64,000 nucleotides of DNA from assembly GCA_025526995.1 (NCBI GenBank), contig JAHLKG010000005.1, positions 682,001 through 746,000 of the forward strand, given 5' to 3'. The notes beneath the pieces are model-generated. The model had not been told where the DNA came from. It saw nothing but the letters and a program-made list of their open reading frames with translations, and searched no databases. This document shows positions 1 through 10,687 of the stretch, one piece after another (position 1 is the first letter of the stretch; every line of letters starts with the position of its first letter). The translations under genes were made by a program, and so were the position numbers. This DNA is from Powellomyces hirtus. Lineage: Eukaryota; Chytridiomycota; Chytridiomycetes; Spizellomycetales; Powellomycetaceae.

Positions 1-125
1 ACCAGCAGCAGCAGCAGCAGCGGCAGCAGCGACATTCTCCTCAAGTTCAACAGCAGCAGCCGCAACACAAGAAGCAGCGGCACGACGATCATCAAGATCG
101 ACATCACCATCACGAACAAGCCCAG
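1..125 (+). repeat. CAG-rich low-complexity coding tract
   Basis: Runs of CAG/CAA codons interrupted by histidine and charged codons. In the frame that joins the next velvet exon they encode a Gln/His-rich stretch. This is a simple-sequence coding tract, not a CRISPR array or a mobile element. Confidence 0.7.
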
Positions 126-2058
126 CAACAGCAGCCACTAAGCGACGGCCAGCGCGATGGTGAGTGTCATTCTCATTTTGAACACTCGCATGCCCGTTCT
201 CTGATAAGTTTCCACCAGACGTGCAATGGAATGCGGCCTCCACCAAAGACTTGCAAGGTCTCGCCGATCTATGCCACCAGCAGTCTATAAGCAATTTGCG
301 TCTACAACAACAGCACTTTGAGCAAACGCAAGAGTTAGACTTGCAGCATCAGCAGGAACAGCAAGAATACATAAAGCGGATCGGCATTCCCCATCATGAA
401 GTCCCTATGATGATGTCAACTCGTGTTGATGGAGAGGTGGCGGACGATAGCAGCTCGTCAGGCAGCTCGGATGACGGCATGTACGTTGCAATGTTATTTG
501 CGTGTTCGTTCTTTTATGGTTGTCCTCACAGTGGTTGGACTCAACAGGGGGCCGGAATCTCCATCCCCGGTGATTGCGCATTACGAGCTTATAGTTCGGC
601 AACAGCCAGTACGTGCTCGAATGAGCGGATACAACAACAAAGACAGGTAAAGCGGTCTTGGTTTATAGCGTCAAGTGAAGAAGTTGATACTTACGCTTTT
701 CCTCTCGCAGGCGGCCGATTGATCCAACGCCAATGTAAGTATAGAGTGCGCTTTGGCAATCTTCAGAAAGAGTGTGGGAACGTAGGAATAGCTTATGCTA
801 AACGATCCGTCTTCCCTATAGTGTTCAGTTAACCGCTCGGTCAGCAGAGGGCAAGCAGCTCGATGTCAGGTAAGAAGATCTCGTCTCACACGTCGCCAAG
901 TGATTATCAACTTACTTTGTTCGTCTCGTTGTATAGCTACCTGAAAAGTCCGTTCATGGTTCTCTACGCTTCGTTGTGGTCTGCGTAAGTTATTTAAAAC
1001 CATCTCGCAGATTCCTGTAGAAAAAACATTGCGCTACGCAACAAAATCTCACGACGCAACTGGATTTCCCACGCAATGTCTACAGAGACAAAACCACAGA
1101 GTTCACGTTTGGCTTTGGAGACTCACAAATACCCCCGAATTCCAATGACAACACTCCACCACCACCACAACCACCGCCATCACAAGTCTCGGCCACCATC
1201 CGAGTCGACAACGTGACGCATTTTCCCATGGCCTCCTCCCCATCGTCACAATCCCATTCTTCAAGCTCCATCTCGGACGAGAAACCAACAATTTTGGAAG
1301 GAATCCAGCAGTCGTCGCTGTCGTCATCATCATCGTCTAACGGTGAAGCACCACGAGTCAACGCCGCGGCCGCGCGTGCCCCGAAGCCGTTGGCACCGCC
1401 ATTGCCCGTTTTGCTTGGGTCTCTTGTTTCCTCGTGCTATATTCTACGGGACGAGAATGGAATGAAGGGGCTCTTTTTTGTCTTCCCGGACATGGGAGTT
1501 CGAACGAGCGGCAAGTACCGGCTCAAGTTCAATCTATTTGTCGTCGAAGCGGTCGACCTCGGATTTAGGTGCGTTCAGTGGTTCATAATTATGCTGGAAC
1601 CTTCATTTATATATTTATTTGGATGGGTAGATTGACACAAGCTGCAGAGGCAGCGCAAGCAGCAGCATCCCCATCATCAGCGGGACTAGACGATGACTCT
1701 CTCAAGAAAACGAAAGTGAAGACGTCGTTCCCATCATCATCCAAGTCACCATGTGCAAGCGTTTTCTCAAACGTCTTCAAGGTTTATTCACCCAAAAGCT
1801 TTCCAGGAATGGCAGGTGAGGGATACGACTATTAAACACAAACAAGCCTTGCGAGAAATTTGATCACTAAAAAATCTATCGCTTTTCTCTCCTGCAGCAT
1901 CCACTGCTCTTTCCAAACTATTCGCAAAACAGGGCGTCCGCATTCATCTCCGCGCCGATGCTCACACGCAGCGCGGCGATCCAAACAGAAACCCACAACA
2001 CAGACACAGTAAATCGGGTGGTTCGTCTGGAGCTGGAGGAGGGTCGTCTGGGACTTGA
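1..2058 (+). CDS. Velvet-domain transcription factor, 5' end outside window
   Basis: Velvet proteins are fungal DNA-binding regulators of development and secondary metabolism. The gene enters the window inside a polyglutamine/histidine-rich region. Exons read <1-159, 219-480, 548-646, 711-734, 822-869, 937-984, 1086-1568, 1631-1815 and 1898-2058, all phase-consistent. Velvet signatures appear in order: YELIVRQQPVRARMSGY, RRPIDPTPIVQLT, YLKSPFMVLYASLW, then GLFFVFPDMGVRTSGKYRLK, and finally VFKVYSPKSFPGM with a helix ending FAKQGVRIHLR. This is the whole domain from N to C terminus. Between the second and third blocks sits a Pro/Ser/Asn-rich insert of roughly 100 residues, unusual in length. 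The protein stops shortly after the domain with a Gly/Ser tail. I cannot tell whether it is the VosA, VelB or VelC type. The very short exon 711-734 (24 nt) is supported by the continuous motif it completes. Confidence 0.88.
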
Positions 2059-2985
2059 TAACCGCGCCACTGGGCGCCAATCTACCACGCTACACGTGCG
2101 CATAGGAACCGATACGTCGCGTTTCTGCTTGCATCAGAAGAGGACCGACCCCCTCTACTCACAATCAGACACCTTCTTTCTTTTTTCCATTCTTTTTTCT
2201 TTTCCCCCTTTTTCTTCTTTTGTCCCTTTTCCTATTCGTTGTACATACCCCGTGTCATCTATAATAATCTCAAATTCCACATCTTCTCTTGCCGCAGAGG
2301 TTTTTTTTAGATATTTGCGCCCCACCTATTGCGTTTCCTGCTTCAAGTAGCCACATGGTTCGAATAGATGTGCTTCAAGTGGCGACATGGTTGAAAGCAC
2401 AGGATGAGACGCCCAATGAGCTCATAGACTTCCACAAAAAGCTTATGCTTCCAGTTGCGGCCTCATCAGCACCAGATCCCGTTCGAGCTCCCAAGTTACG
2501 CTGGTAATGGCGCAGTCAGCACCGAGTTGGGGGACCACGCGGGAATATCGATACTGGGTTCCGTAACTTTGCTTTGTCCCATCATTGTTCTAATGCTATT
2601 AGCCACATTTTGATGGATGATTTCCAAAAGCTGACGCTTCAGAAGGTTTACAGAACTGTCAGAAGGAGCTGGAACATTCTAGCATTCGAAGTCATGTGAC
2701 ACCAGCACGAAACGCATATCTGGCTGCAATGCACTGGAATCAAGCGAGGCGCGATTTCGAAACGCTCTCTCTCTCAACTCAGCGCAAGCTCAACTTTGAC
2801 TGCAACCCGCCGACGCTTTCGATCGCCGCGGAAAAGGGCCCGAATAGACAAACCTCCTCGGCGTGCTGGGAAGATCTCCGACCGAAACCTCCCTCCTTTT
2901 TTTCCCTCCATTCTCTGCCTGCCAACAATCGACACCCTTGTACCTCAACGTATAAACTCTACGACTACCACTGTGATAAATAGAA
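2059..2985. other. Intergenic, velvet 3' end to TPR/J gene promoter
   Basis: No gene recognised. It holds a strongly pyrimidine-rich tract at about 2165-2230 (C/T on the + strand). Two near-identical copies of about 26 bp, spaced 33 bp apart, lie at about 2338-2363 and 2371-2396 (core 'caagt-g-c-acatggtt'). The short open frame over that repeat (about 2289-2507) resembles nothing I know. Confidence 0.5.
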
Positions 2986-5252
2986 ATGACAGCGGACGCC
3001 ATGGAGGAAGTTATCGATCTCACCGGGTAGGAAGCAATTGCCTCATTGGAAGGTCGGGATGCGCAGTATCGTGTGAAGAAAGCGAATCGGGCAATTGGGA
3101 AAGCGGGAATATGGGTGACTGCTGGAAAAAAGGCGTTGGCAGGAAAGCCCGGCTCGCATTCCAACACGTAGAGAAAAAACGTGTGAGAGTTTGCAAACGG
3201 GGCAATTGCTGACGTGTTACTTCCCTCTATGCATATCCTTAGAGATGATTCCGAGTCGGAACTAGAGAGGGCCCAGCGAGCGGAAGCCGTGAAAGCAGAG
3301 GCGAACCAGTATTACAAAAAGGAGAACTACAGGGAGGCCGTCAACCTGTACTCGCATGCCATTGGTGAGTGCCGAGCCCGGAACCCCTCGATAATACAAC
3401 GACACAGGGATCTAACGCAGGACCCCCCGCCTTTTTCAGAGATAATGCCAACGTCTGGAGTCTACTACGCCAACCGAGCTGCTGCGCTGCTGATGCTGAG
3501 ACAGTACAACGATGCCGTCAACGACTGCAAAGCTGCGATCGAGCTGGATGGGGAGAGCACAAAGATCTACATCAGAGCGTCCAAGGCGTACGTGCACATG
3601 GGAAAGCTGGACGAGGCGGCTGCGCTACTGAAACAGGCGAAAGTGCAGGCGAGGGGCAACCTGCAAACAATCGGCGAACTGGACCGGGAGGTCGGTGTTG
3701 GACATGCTAGCTCCCAGTGTGATGATGTATACCAGGACTGATGCTTGGATTCTTTTGTGTCACAGCTGGGTACCATTGCCAAAGTCCAGTCATTCATGGC
3801 TCAAGCCGTTCGATTGATGAAAACAAAGGATTTCAAACAGGCTCTCACCCAGCTCGAGATGGCGATGATCACCGTTGACTCGAAACTGCGATCCGCGTCT
3901 TCACCATCCAGCATCACGCGTCTGAGCGGTCTGTCGTTAGAGACCATCCCATTGCGGTGGCGTCTCATGCGAGGAGAATGTCTCTTGGAGTGTCGTGACT
4001 TGGAAGAAGCTGCCAGCGTCACAACGTAAGCCAGTCTGAGCACTGTTGTCCTTCCAGGGATTGTCGCTTACATGTTCCACGCACAGAGCCATCCTTACCG
4101 CCGACAACACCAACTCAGATGCCATCACCCTCCGCGCGCGCGTCATGTACCTGCAAGACACCAAGCCCGATAGTATCCCGCGACTGCTCCAGCAAGCACT
4201 CTCATTTGACCCGGACAATACCAAGGCCCGCGACCTTCTTCGCAAGGTCCGCCGCCTGGATGCCATCAAAGTCGAGGGCAACGATGCGTTCAAGGCGGGA
4301 CAGCACACACAGGCGCAAGAAGCATACACGCGGTATCTGGAAGCGGACGACGAGTGCGGTGTCTCCCGCGTCAAAGTGCTTAGCAATCGCTCCATCGTCA
4401 GGAGCAGGCTTGGCAACTACGAGCTCTCCGCCGCAGACTGCACATTAGCACTCGACCTGCTGGAAAAACTGTCATTCCCGGCATCGACTCAACCTTCCCC
4501 CGCTGACATCCGAAACTCTTCCAATATGGCTCTATTCAGTAAGCTATACCTTCGTCGCGCTGACTGCCATATGAAGGTGGAAAGATACGATGACGCGGTT
4601 CGGGACTACACCATGGCGGAACAGCTCAATCCACAAGATGGAGGTGAGTACAGCTCACAGAATATTTGAGTGCATCACGAAATGTGGAAACTGACGCAAC
4701 AGTTACATTTTATTTACATTTATAGAAATATCCCGCGCTCTTCGCAACGCACAGAATCTGCTTCGGCAGTCCAAGCGGAAGGACTATTACAAGATTCTAG
4801 GACTCGACCGCGGGGCCGGCGAGACCGAAATCAAAAAGGCCTACCGCAAGGCAGCCTTGCAGTACCACCCCGACAAAGTTGTCAGTCTGACCGACGAGGA
4901 AAAGATTGTCGCGGAAACTAAATTCAAGGAAATTGGAGAGGCCTACACGGTGCTCTCGGATCCGCGGAAGAAGCAGATGTTTGACTCGGGAATGGAGATT
5001 GATGGATCTTCCGCGTCCGACGGCGCGAATGCCAGCCCGTTCGGCCACGGCGGTGGTTTCGACCAGGACGACATTCTCAAAATGTTCTTCCAGAACGGTG
5101 GCGGAGGTATGCCGCAAGGGTTTGCAGGAGGTCAAGGCCACGGGTTCCCAGGAGCATCACCATTCGGCGGCGGCGGGTTTGGTGGAGGTCATCAACATCA
5201 CCACCACTCGCGACCAGGAGGACGGGGCGGACATCACTACCACCAATTCTAA
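2986..5252 (+). CDS. TPR and J-domain co-chaperone (DNAJC7/TPR2-like)
   Basis: Co-chaperones of this type bind Hsp70 and Hsp90 through TPR repeats and stimulate Hsp70 through a J domain. Exons are 2986-3026, 3243-3364, 3440-3690, 3766-4025, 4087-4643 and 4726-5252, giving 585 residues. TPR units are visible from about residue 20 ([19 protein letters not shown]) and again in the middle ([19 protein letters not shown]). The J domain starts near residue 430 ([20 protein letters not shown]) with the diagnostic HPD at about 458-460. The tail is Gly/His-rich. Human DNAJC7 has the same order but is about 90 residues shorter. The first intron is long (216 nt). The start at 2986 is the first ATG leading into the exon-2 frame. 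A CT-rich stretch follows the stop. Confidence 0.92.
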
Positions 5253-5398
5253 TTCCCTCTCCCTCTCCCTCTCCCCCTCTCTGTCCCGCTCGCGCGTGCT
5301 CGCTTGTAATCAATCAACCTTGCATTTGTGTGTTTTGTTTTTTTGTATCTTTTCCTTTTTATGCAATAATCATATATTTACAAAACACCCCACATTCA

Positions 5399-6015
5399 TC
5401 AATGTGCGCCTCCCAGCTGCTGAACCGATACTTGGATCATGTCATTGTCCTCCATGTCCAATTCGTCAGGGGTCTCGTGGCCGTTAATTCGGGCCCCATC
5501 GTAAAGGAATCGTACAGAGTTTCGGTCCTGAAGCGTGGGACGCGCAAAAGCAGTGGTGAGAAATCGGCTGCAAACAGGTGGGGCCAAAGACTAGCAATTC
5601 AATTCAATTCGGCAACACACCTGTCCCGTCTTTCCGACGTATGCGTCCATCAAGCGCTGCAGAGGTGTGGTCCGCTTGATTTTGAAGGCTGCACATGAAC
5701 AAAAGGTTGTTGGTCAGTCAACATGTTGCGTATTGCCGAGAGCAGTGGAACGGAAGGCTTTACCTATTTCAGACTGGTCTTGACCAACGACTTTGAGGTT
5801 GATGTGCTGCACAGTCTCGGCCTACAATCCAAATGAAGAAGACCCGACAGTTTAGGTGTGGGACATTGATAAGATAGCTCAGGCAAGGGACATTGATGGG
5901 GGCAAGTGTTCCCAAGGTAGGAAATGCGCAAAGACAGCTAGCTGGTGAGGAAAGGGAGATAACAGATTTTTCATTTGCATACCTTGTTCTCTTGAGGAGC
6001 CTCGTTGTCTGTCAT
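5399..6015 (-). CDS. SMT3: Small ubiquitin-like modifier SUMO
   Basis: SUMO is covalently attached to lysines of target proteins. Exons on the minus strand are 6015-5983, 5821-5764, 5688-5621 and 5527-5399, giving 95 residues. The protein begins MTDNEAPQENK; the beta-grasp fold follows with HINLKVVGQDQSEIAFKIKR, then RLMDAYVGKTGQ and SVRFLYDGARINGHETPDEL, and it ends DMEDNDMIQVSVQQLGGAH. The double Gly is followed by two residues, so a Ulp-type protease must trim the precursor before conjugation. Length fits the family (about 95-117). The short N-terminal tail shows no evident sumoylation consensus. I placed the last acceptor before GAC at 5527 because it is the only one giving the family spacing between GKTGQ and the SVRFLYDG strand. 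Confidence 0.95.
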
Positions 6016-6381
6016 ATTTGGGTATTGTTCGTTGGGTTTCTTTCGTGGAGTATGTGCGAAGGAAGGATGGGGTGATCTCGGTATTGACAGGATAGGGTGT
6101 TATTTTGAGATTAGGCTCTCACTGTATGAGCTTGTTCCTGTTCAGTTCAGTTCGGCGGATGAGTCACACAGACGCGGCAAGTGTCCGGAAATATTCGCAT
6201 TCGAGTGTGGAATTACTGGCTTGATTATGTCATTCGTGGCTGGAGAACATAGTGATGTGGTTGCTACAGAGTTGGGGTTCTAGCGCCAAGTGTGAACATG
6301 AGAGCATGGTGGGTGGTTCTGTGACCTACCCCTTGTGTTTTTGCAACGTAGAGCAATGAGAGTGGGTGATCAGCGAGGCAG
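6016..6381. promoter_or_regulatory. Divergent promoter region between SUMO and PPR gene
   Basis: 366 bp separate the two divergent start codons, so this region probably drives both genes. A TGAGTCA heptamer (AP-1/bZIP-type core) lies at 6160-6166. Nothing else is diagnostic, and the role of the heptamer is inference. Confidence 0.4.
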
Positions 6382-9306
6382 ATGCGGACTAGGTTGTTGC
6401 TGGAACGGGCTGCGCGTTTGCCGAAAAAGAATGTAAATTTACACAACAATGCCTTGACATGTCGACCTGCGCTGCGCCGGAGAGTCGACGGAGGTGGGAT
6501 GCAGGGGCGGGGGAGGATATCGACGGCCCCCCGCGCAGAGGGGCAGCTATTGGGTTTGCACCGGACAGCACGGTCGGTGCTGTTGGTGTTTCATGCAGTC
6601 AGCATATGTACCTTACTGGGGTCGGTCGCGCCACGCCACGGACGAGGATACAGCACCACCAGGGGCAGCAGCAACAGCAGCGGCAGCACGTTAACGTTTA
6701 TGGAGCAACAGGCCGAGGAGAATGAGACACAGGGGCCTAATGAGGAGCTAGACGACATGTCGAGCATTCCGTCCCAAAGCGAGCCGTTGGCGCATTTCCG
6801 GGACGCGGTGACGTTTGGCGACCCAAGCGATCAGATCTGGAGCGTTTATCAGTCGCTGAGCAAGTGGGAACGGCGGTTCTTGATTCGCGACGACTATAGG
6901 GATGTCCTATGTGCCGTGGCGGGTCTGCCGGACGATGTCGCGGTCGATGCATGTTTGAGAGTGCTGGCCGATATGGACATGGCTAAGGTTCGCCCGCTGG
7001 TCCGGGAATACCGAATCGGGTTCAGACTGTGTGTGCGGTCCCGACGGCTCGATGCGGCGGAGATGTTATTTGCAAGGTTGGACAAGGATCGGATTGATCC
7101 TGAGAAAAGCTTTTATGAGGATCTGATTGTGTTGTATGGTTACGCGGGGGAACTCAATAAAGCGTCCGGGGTGTACCGCGCCATGATCGAAGCCGGATAT
7201 CAACGCTCGGATGTCGTGTATGGTGCCATGATGGACGCCGCGACTCGGAAGGGAAATCTGCGGCAGGCCGAACTGTTGTTCAACGAGATGCGCGCCGTGG
7301 GTCTCAAACCCACTGTGGAAGCGTTTGCCGCGCTTATTTACGGAAACGTCAAGCACGAGCGATGCGAGACCGCCATGGGACTCCTCCGCGACATGACGAG
7401 AATGAACTTGCAGCCGACGGTGCGGACGTACACCCATCTCATTTCGGGCCAGCTGCGCGCGGGCAATCGCGATACCGTCTCGTATCTCAAGCGACTCATG
7501 GATCTGTCGGGACTCGAGCCGGACTCGGTGTACTATGGAACTTTGATCAATGGTGCAGCCCGCGCGGGCGCTTTGGAGGAGGTGGATCACCTGCTGCAGG
7601 AAATGGAGACCCGGAACGTGGTCCCTTGCGACGTCATCTACGACTCGATCGTGGCGGGTGCGTTGCATTATGCGGATGATGTTGATTCGATCTTGACTGC
7701 TGTTGACCGGATCATGAAATTGGGCGTCGGCGTGCAAGACCGTATGCTTAATACGATCCTCTTGGGATTCTCAAAAACGCGCAATGTCGCCGGAGCGGCA
7801 AAACTGTTGGCAGGGTGGAAAGAAGACGGGCGGCAAGTGAGTCCTGTGCATTATACAACCTATCTCCATCTTTTGGCCGAGTCGGAGGGCGTACCGGCTG
7901 CCCTCGGCTACATCAACGATCTCGTCGCAAAAGAAGAGTACACACCCGAAGCGGGGATGTACAACGCGATCTTGTCAGTTGCTTGTAAGGCAACGGAGCA
8001 ATCGGATGTACTGATGTCGGAGATTTTGAGCGCCATGCGCAGCATGGGCGTTGCGCCCGATACTTGGACGTACAATACTATCATGCGCAGCGTGGTTGAT
8101 CCGCATAACCTGACCCTGCTCGAAAAAACCGCCACCGAAAGCAACTGTCTGGACGCAGTAGGCTGTTCGACCCTTATGAGCCATGCCGCCCGCCGCAACG
8201 ATCCGGAGGAAGCGCAGCGGATCTTCAATATGATGAAAGCGCTGGACATTCCAATGGCCAAACAGACCTGGACCGCGTTTGCGCAAGTGTACGGGAATGT
8301 TGGCGATGTGGCCAAAATGGAACACGTTTTTCAGAATATGAAACAGGAAGGGTGGGATATGGATGGCGTCGCTTACACTGCCCTCATCACCGCGTATGTG
8401 GACGTCGGAGACATCCAGGGTGCTGAACGCACGTGGCAGGAACTGATTGCCTCGGGCCACCCACTGTCAGTGGTCTCATTCACTTCTATGCTGGTGGGAT
8501 ATCTCAAAGCTGCAGATCACCACGGCGCGCGCCACTTGATGGCCGACCTCGCCGCCCGTGGACTCAAAGCGGACGTCGTCCTGCATTCCCAACTCCTCCG
8601 CTGGATCGGCGACACTCAGGGCCCCAAGGGCATTGACCACGCTTTGCGCGAACTCGCTGACAATAGCGATATTGTCCCCGACCGTATCTTGTACAATACT
8701 ATCCTAAATGAACACAAGCGACACGGCCAGGTCGATAAAATCGTGCCTACCGTCGCCGACATGCTCGATCGTAACATCACACCGGACAGCTATACCTACG
8801 CCGCCATTTTCCAATCGCTTATCACGTCCCGAAACCGCGACCGCCTCCTCCAAGACCTGTTTGCGCACCTCCAGACACGCAACGTATCCCCAACGGCAGA
8901 GTTGTATGAAGAGCTCATCAAGGCCTATACCCGCACGACTGACGTTGACGGAATCTTGGACGCGTGGACCCGCTTTGAAGAATCAGGCCTGCGGGTCTCG
9001 GGCCGGCTGCTTGCGACGTGTGTTCGTGGGCTGAGGATGTGTGGACCGCAAGGGTTGGAACAGGCGCAAATGATATGGAAGACTATGATGACGCCGGAAT
9101 TGAAGAAGGATGGAGAGGTTAGGCAGTTGTTGAAGGAGTTGAGGAGTGGGAAGGAGGTCACTGCTCAAGCAACAAAAACGACGACGACGACGATACCGAC
9201 GACGACGACGGCGACGGCTAAAACGGTCTTGCAAGCTCCTTCCTCCTCTGTCGCTGTGCGGCATTTGATCAACCCTTCTTGGTCAGTATCATCTCGAAGG
9301 CATTGA
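6382..9306 (+). CDS. Mitochondrial pentatricopeptide-repeat (PPR) protein
   Basis: Intronless frame of 974 codons. The first ~95 residues are rich in Arg, Ser and Ala and almost free of acidic residues, as expected of a mitochondrial presequence, ending near RHGRGYSTTRG. From about residue 200 onward there are tandem 35-residue units with the PPR pattern, such as DVVYGAMMDAATRKGNLRQA, PTVRTYTHLISGQLRAGNR and DSVYYGTLINGAARAGALEE; further units follow to about residue 900. The C-terminal ~60 residues are Thr-rich low complexity. PPR arrays bind single-stranded organellar RNA and act in mitochondrial RNA stability or translation; the specific target cannot be read here. It runs head-to-head with SUMO. 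No paralogue can be assigned. Confidence 0.9.
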   Translation: MRTRLLLERAARLPKKNVNLHNNALTCRPALRRRVDGGGMQGRGRISTAPRAEGQLLGLHRTARSVLLVFHAVSICTLLGSVAPRHGRGYSTTRGSSNSSGSTLTFMEQQAEENETQGPNEELDDMSSIPSQSEPLAHFRDAVTFGDPSDQIWSVYQSLSKWERRFLIRDDYRDVLCAVAGLPDDVAVDACLRVLADMDMAKVRPLVREYRIGFRLCVRSRRLDAAEMLFARLDKDRIDPEKSFYEDLIVLYGYAGELNKASGVYRAMIEAGYQRSDVVYGAMMDAATRKGNLRQAELLFNEMRAVGLKPTVEAFAALIYGNVKHERCETAMGLLRDMTRMNLQPTVRTYTHLISGQLRAGNRDTVSYLKRLMDLSGLEPDSVYYGTLINGAARAGALEEVDHLLQEMETRNVVPCDVIYDSIVAGALHYADDVDSILTAVDRIMKLGVGVQDRMLNTILLGFSKTRNVAGAAKLLAGWKEDGRQVSPVHYTTYLHLLAESEGVPAALGYINDLVAKEEYTPEAGMYNAILSVACKATEQSDVLMSEILSAMRSMGVAPDTWTYNTIMRSVVDPHNLTLLEKTATESNCLDAVGCSTLMSHAARRNDPEEAQRIFNMMKALDIPMAKQTWTAFAQVYGNVGDVAKMEHVFQNMKQEGWDMDGVAYTALITAYVDVGDIQGAERTWQELIASGHPLSVVSFTSMLVGYLKAADHHGARHLMADLAARGLKADVVLHSQLLRWIGDTQGPKGIDHALRELADNSDIVPDRILYNTILNEHKRHGQVDKIVPTVADMLDRNITPDSYTYAAIFQSLITSRNRDRLLQDLFAHLQTRNVSPTAELYEELIKAYTRTTDVDGILDAWTRFEESGLRVSGRLLATCVRGLRMCGPQGLEQAQMIWKTMMTPELKKDGEVRQLLKELRSGKEVTAQATKTTTTTIPTTTTATAKTVLQAPSSSVAVRHLINPSWSVSSRRH

Positions 9307-10687
9307 TCTGGGGCAGACGCTGGCGAAACCTGGAAAGCACCGTGGACGTGTAGTTTGGCCACGTCTGTGTTTTTCTAGTTGAAGCCGAGCAGTAGTTGCT
9401 CATCACTCTATATCAATCTGCATTTTTGAGTCACCTCCTCGCCCTCCTGTAGATAGCATCCCCTCAGATACTCCTCCGCATATTCCTCGATACACCCCTC
9501 CCTCTCCCTAACCACCACTGACTGACGCACGGTCCTTCCTTTTGTTTTCAAGACGAACAATATTTGATTTGATGTACATATTCATACAGCTTGTCACGAC
9601 GCAGGGGTGCGACTTGATGCTGATTAGTAGTGGGATCAGGCAAGGTTAAGCTTCATTTTGATTTGCAGTGACAATCCTTTCGGAGGCGGTGGAGATCCGG
9701 AGTCACCCGGTGACACTCTTTAATTTGCGCTCTCTTGCTGTTTTACCCTTACCATACCCCGCTACAAGTACATGCAAACAATACAACACGCATAGTTACG
9801 TTGCATGTGCAGGAGGTGCTTGGCTTTGTTATCTCTTGCTCTGCTGCCCCAAGAAAGCCACCAGAAGCCACGCGAAAGCCACGGACGCACGAGTTGGCGC
9901 AATGGCATCCCGTTCGTCCCAATGAGGCCTAATGGAACTTCTACTTGTACGACTTTTTGCTGATCCTACGAATCGACAGGCGGCGCTGAGACGGGCAATC
10001 AACTGCCTGCAATAGCGACAACAACGACACTTTGTACCATTAGTAGATATGACTCAGCGATGCGTTGACACCTTCATGCAAAAATTCCCATCCATGATGC
10101 AATGACGATCGCGATGGGACGCTATAACTTGAACGCCCAGACGCATTGCTCAAAAGAAAAAAAAGTTTACCGAACCCCTCTTTTTTTTTCTAACAACATT
10201 TTTATTGCGCGACTCTCCATTTTTTTTTTGTTTGTGGTTGTCTCAACCTGGATCTGCAGGACAAACGTTCAGTAGCGCTTGCATCTGTGGCGGCTCACAT
10301 AACAAGAGTGTGAATGGAAATTGGACGGAAGAGCATTTCGGAGCATAGGCTGTGAACACCGCCAAGGTCCCCAAACCTCCGAAAAGAGAGCGGTGACTGA
10401 CATCCAGCGTCACCAGAGCTCACCCGTTACCAACTCCCCAACTCGACTTGTCCTCCATATTTTCTCGTCGTCACATTGCTGGGAAGCTTTGTGAACATAC
10501 ATTTCCTCCGACGAGAGTTCGACATATACCTGACCCGGGAACCGATTGCATATCACACCTCATAAACGCTGTACCCTTTTCCCTGAACACCCCACGTGGT
10601 GTAACGTTCGTCAGATCCTGTGACGTCTCAACACACCAACCTTGAAGCCTCAGCTTGACAGTTATTCCCACCTCAAGCATTGCCAAT
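9307..10687. other. Intergenic, PPR 3' end and SulP gene promoter
   Basis: No gene recognised on either strand. Open frames here are short and lack codon structure. Homopolymer T runs occur near 10181-10190 and 10220-10229. A small 'agccac' triplication lies near 9854-9883. The last ~300 bp should hold the promoter of the downstream transporter. Confidence 0.5.

Noticed and set aside
7066..7737. 223-codon minus-strand frame inside the PPR gene
   Set aside because: Antisense shadow of a well-supported PPR array.
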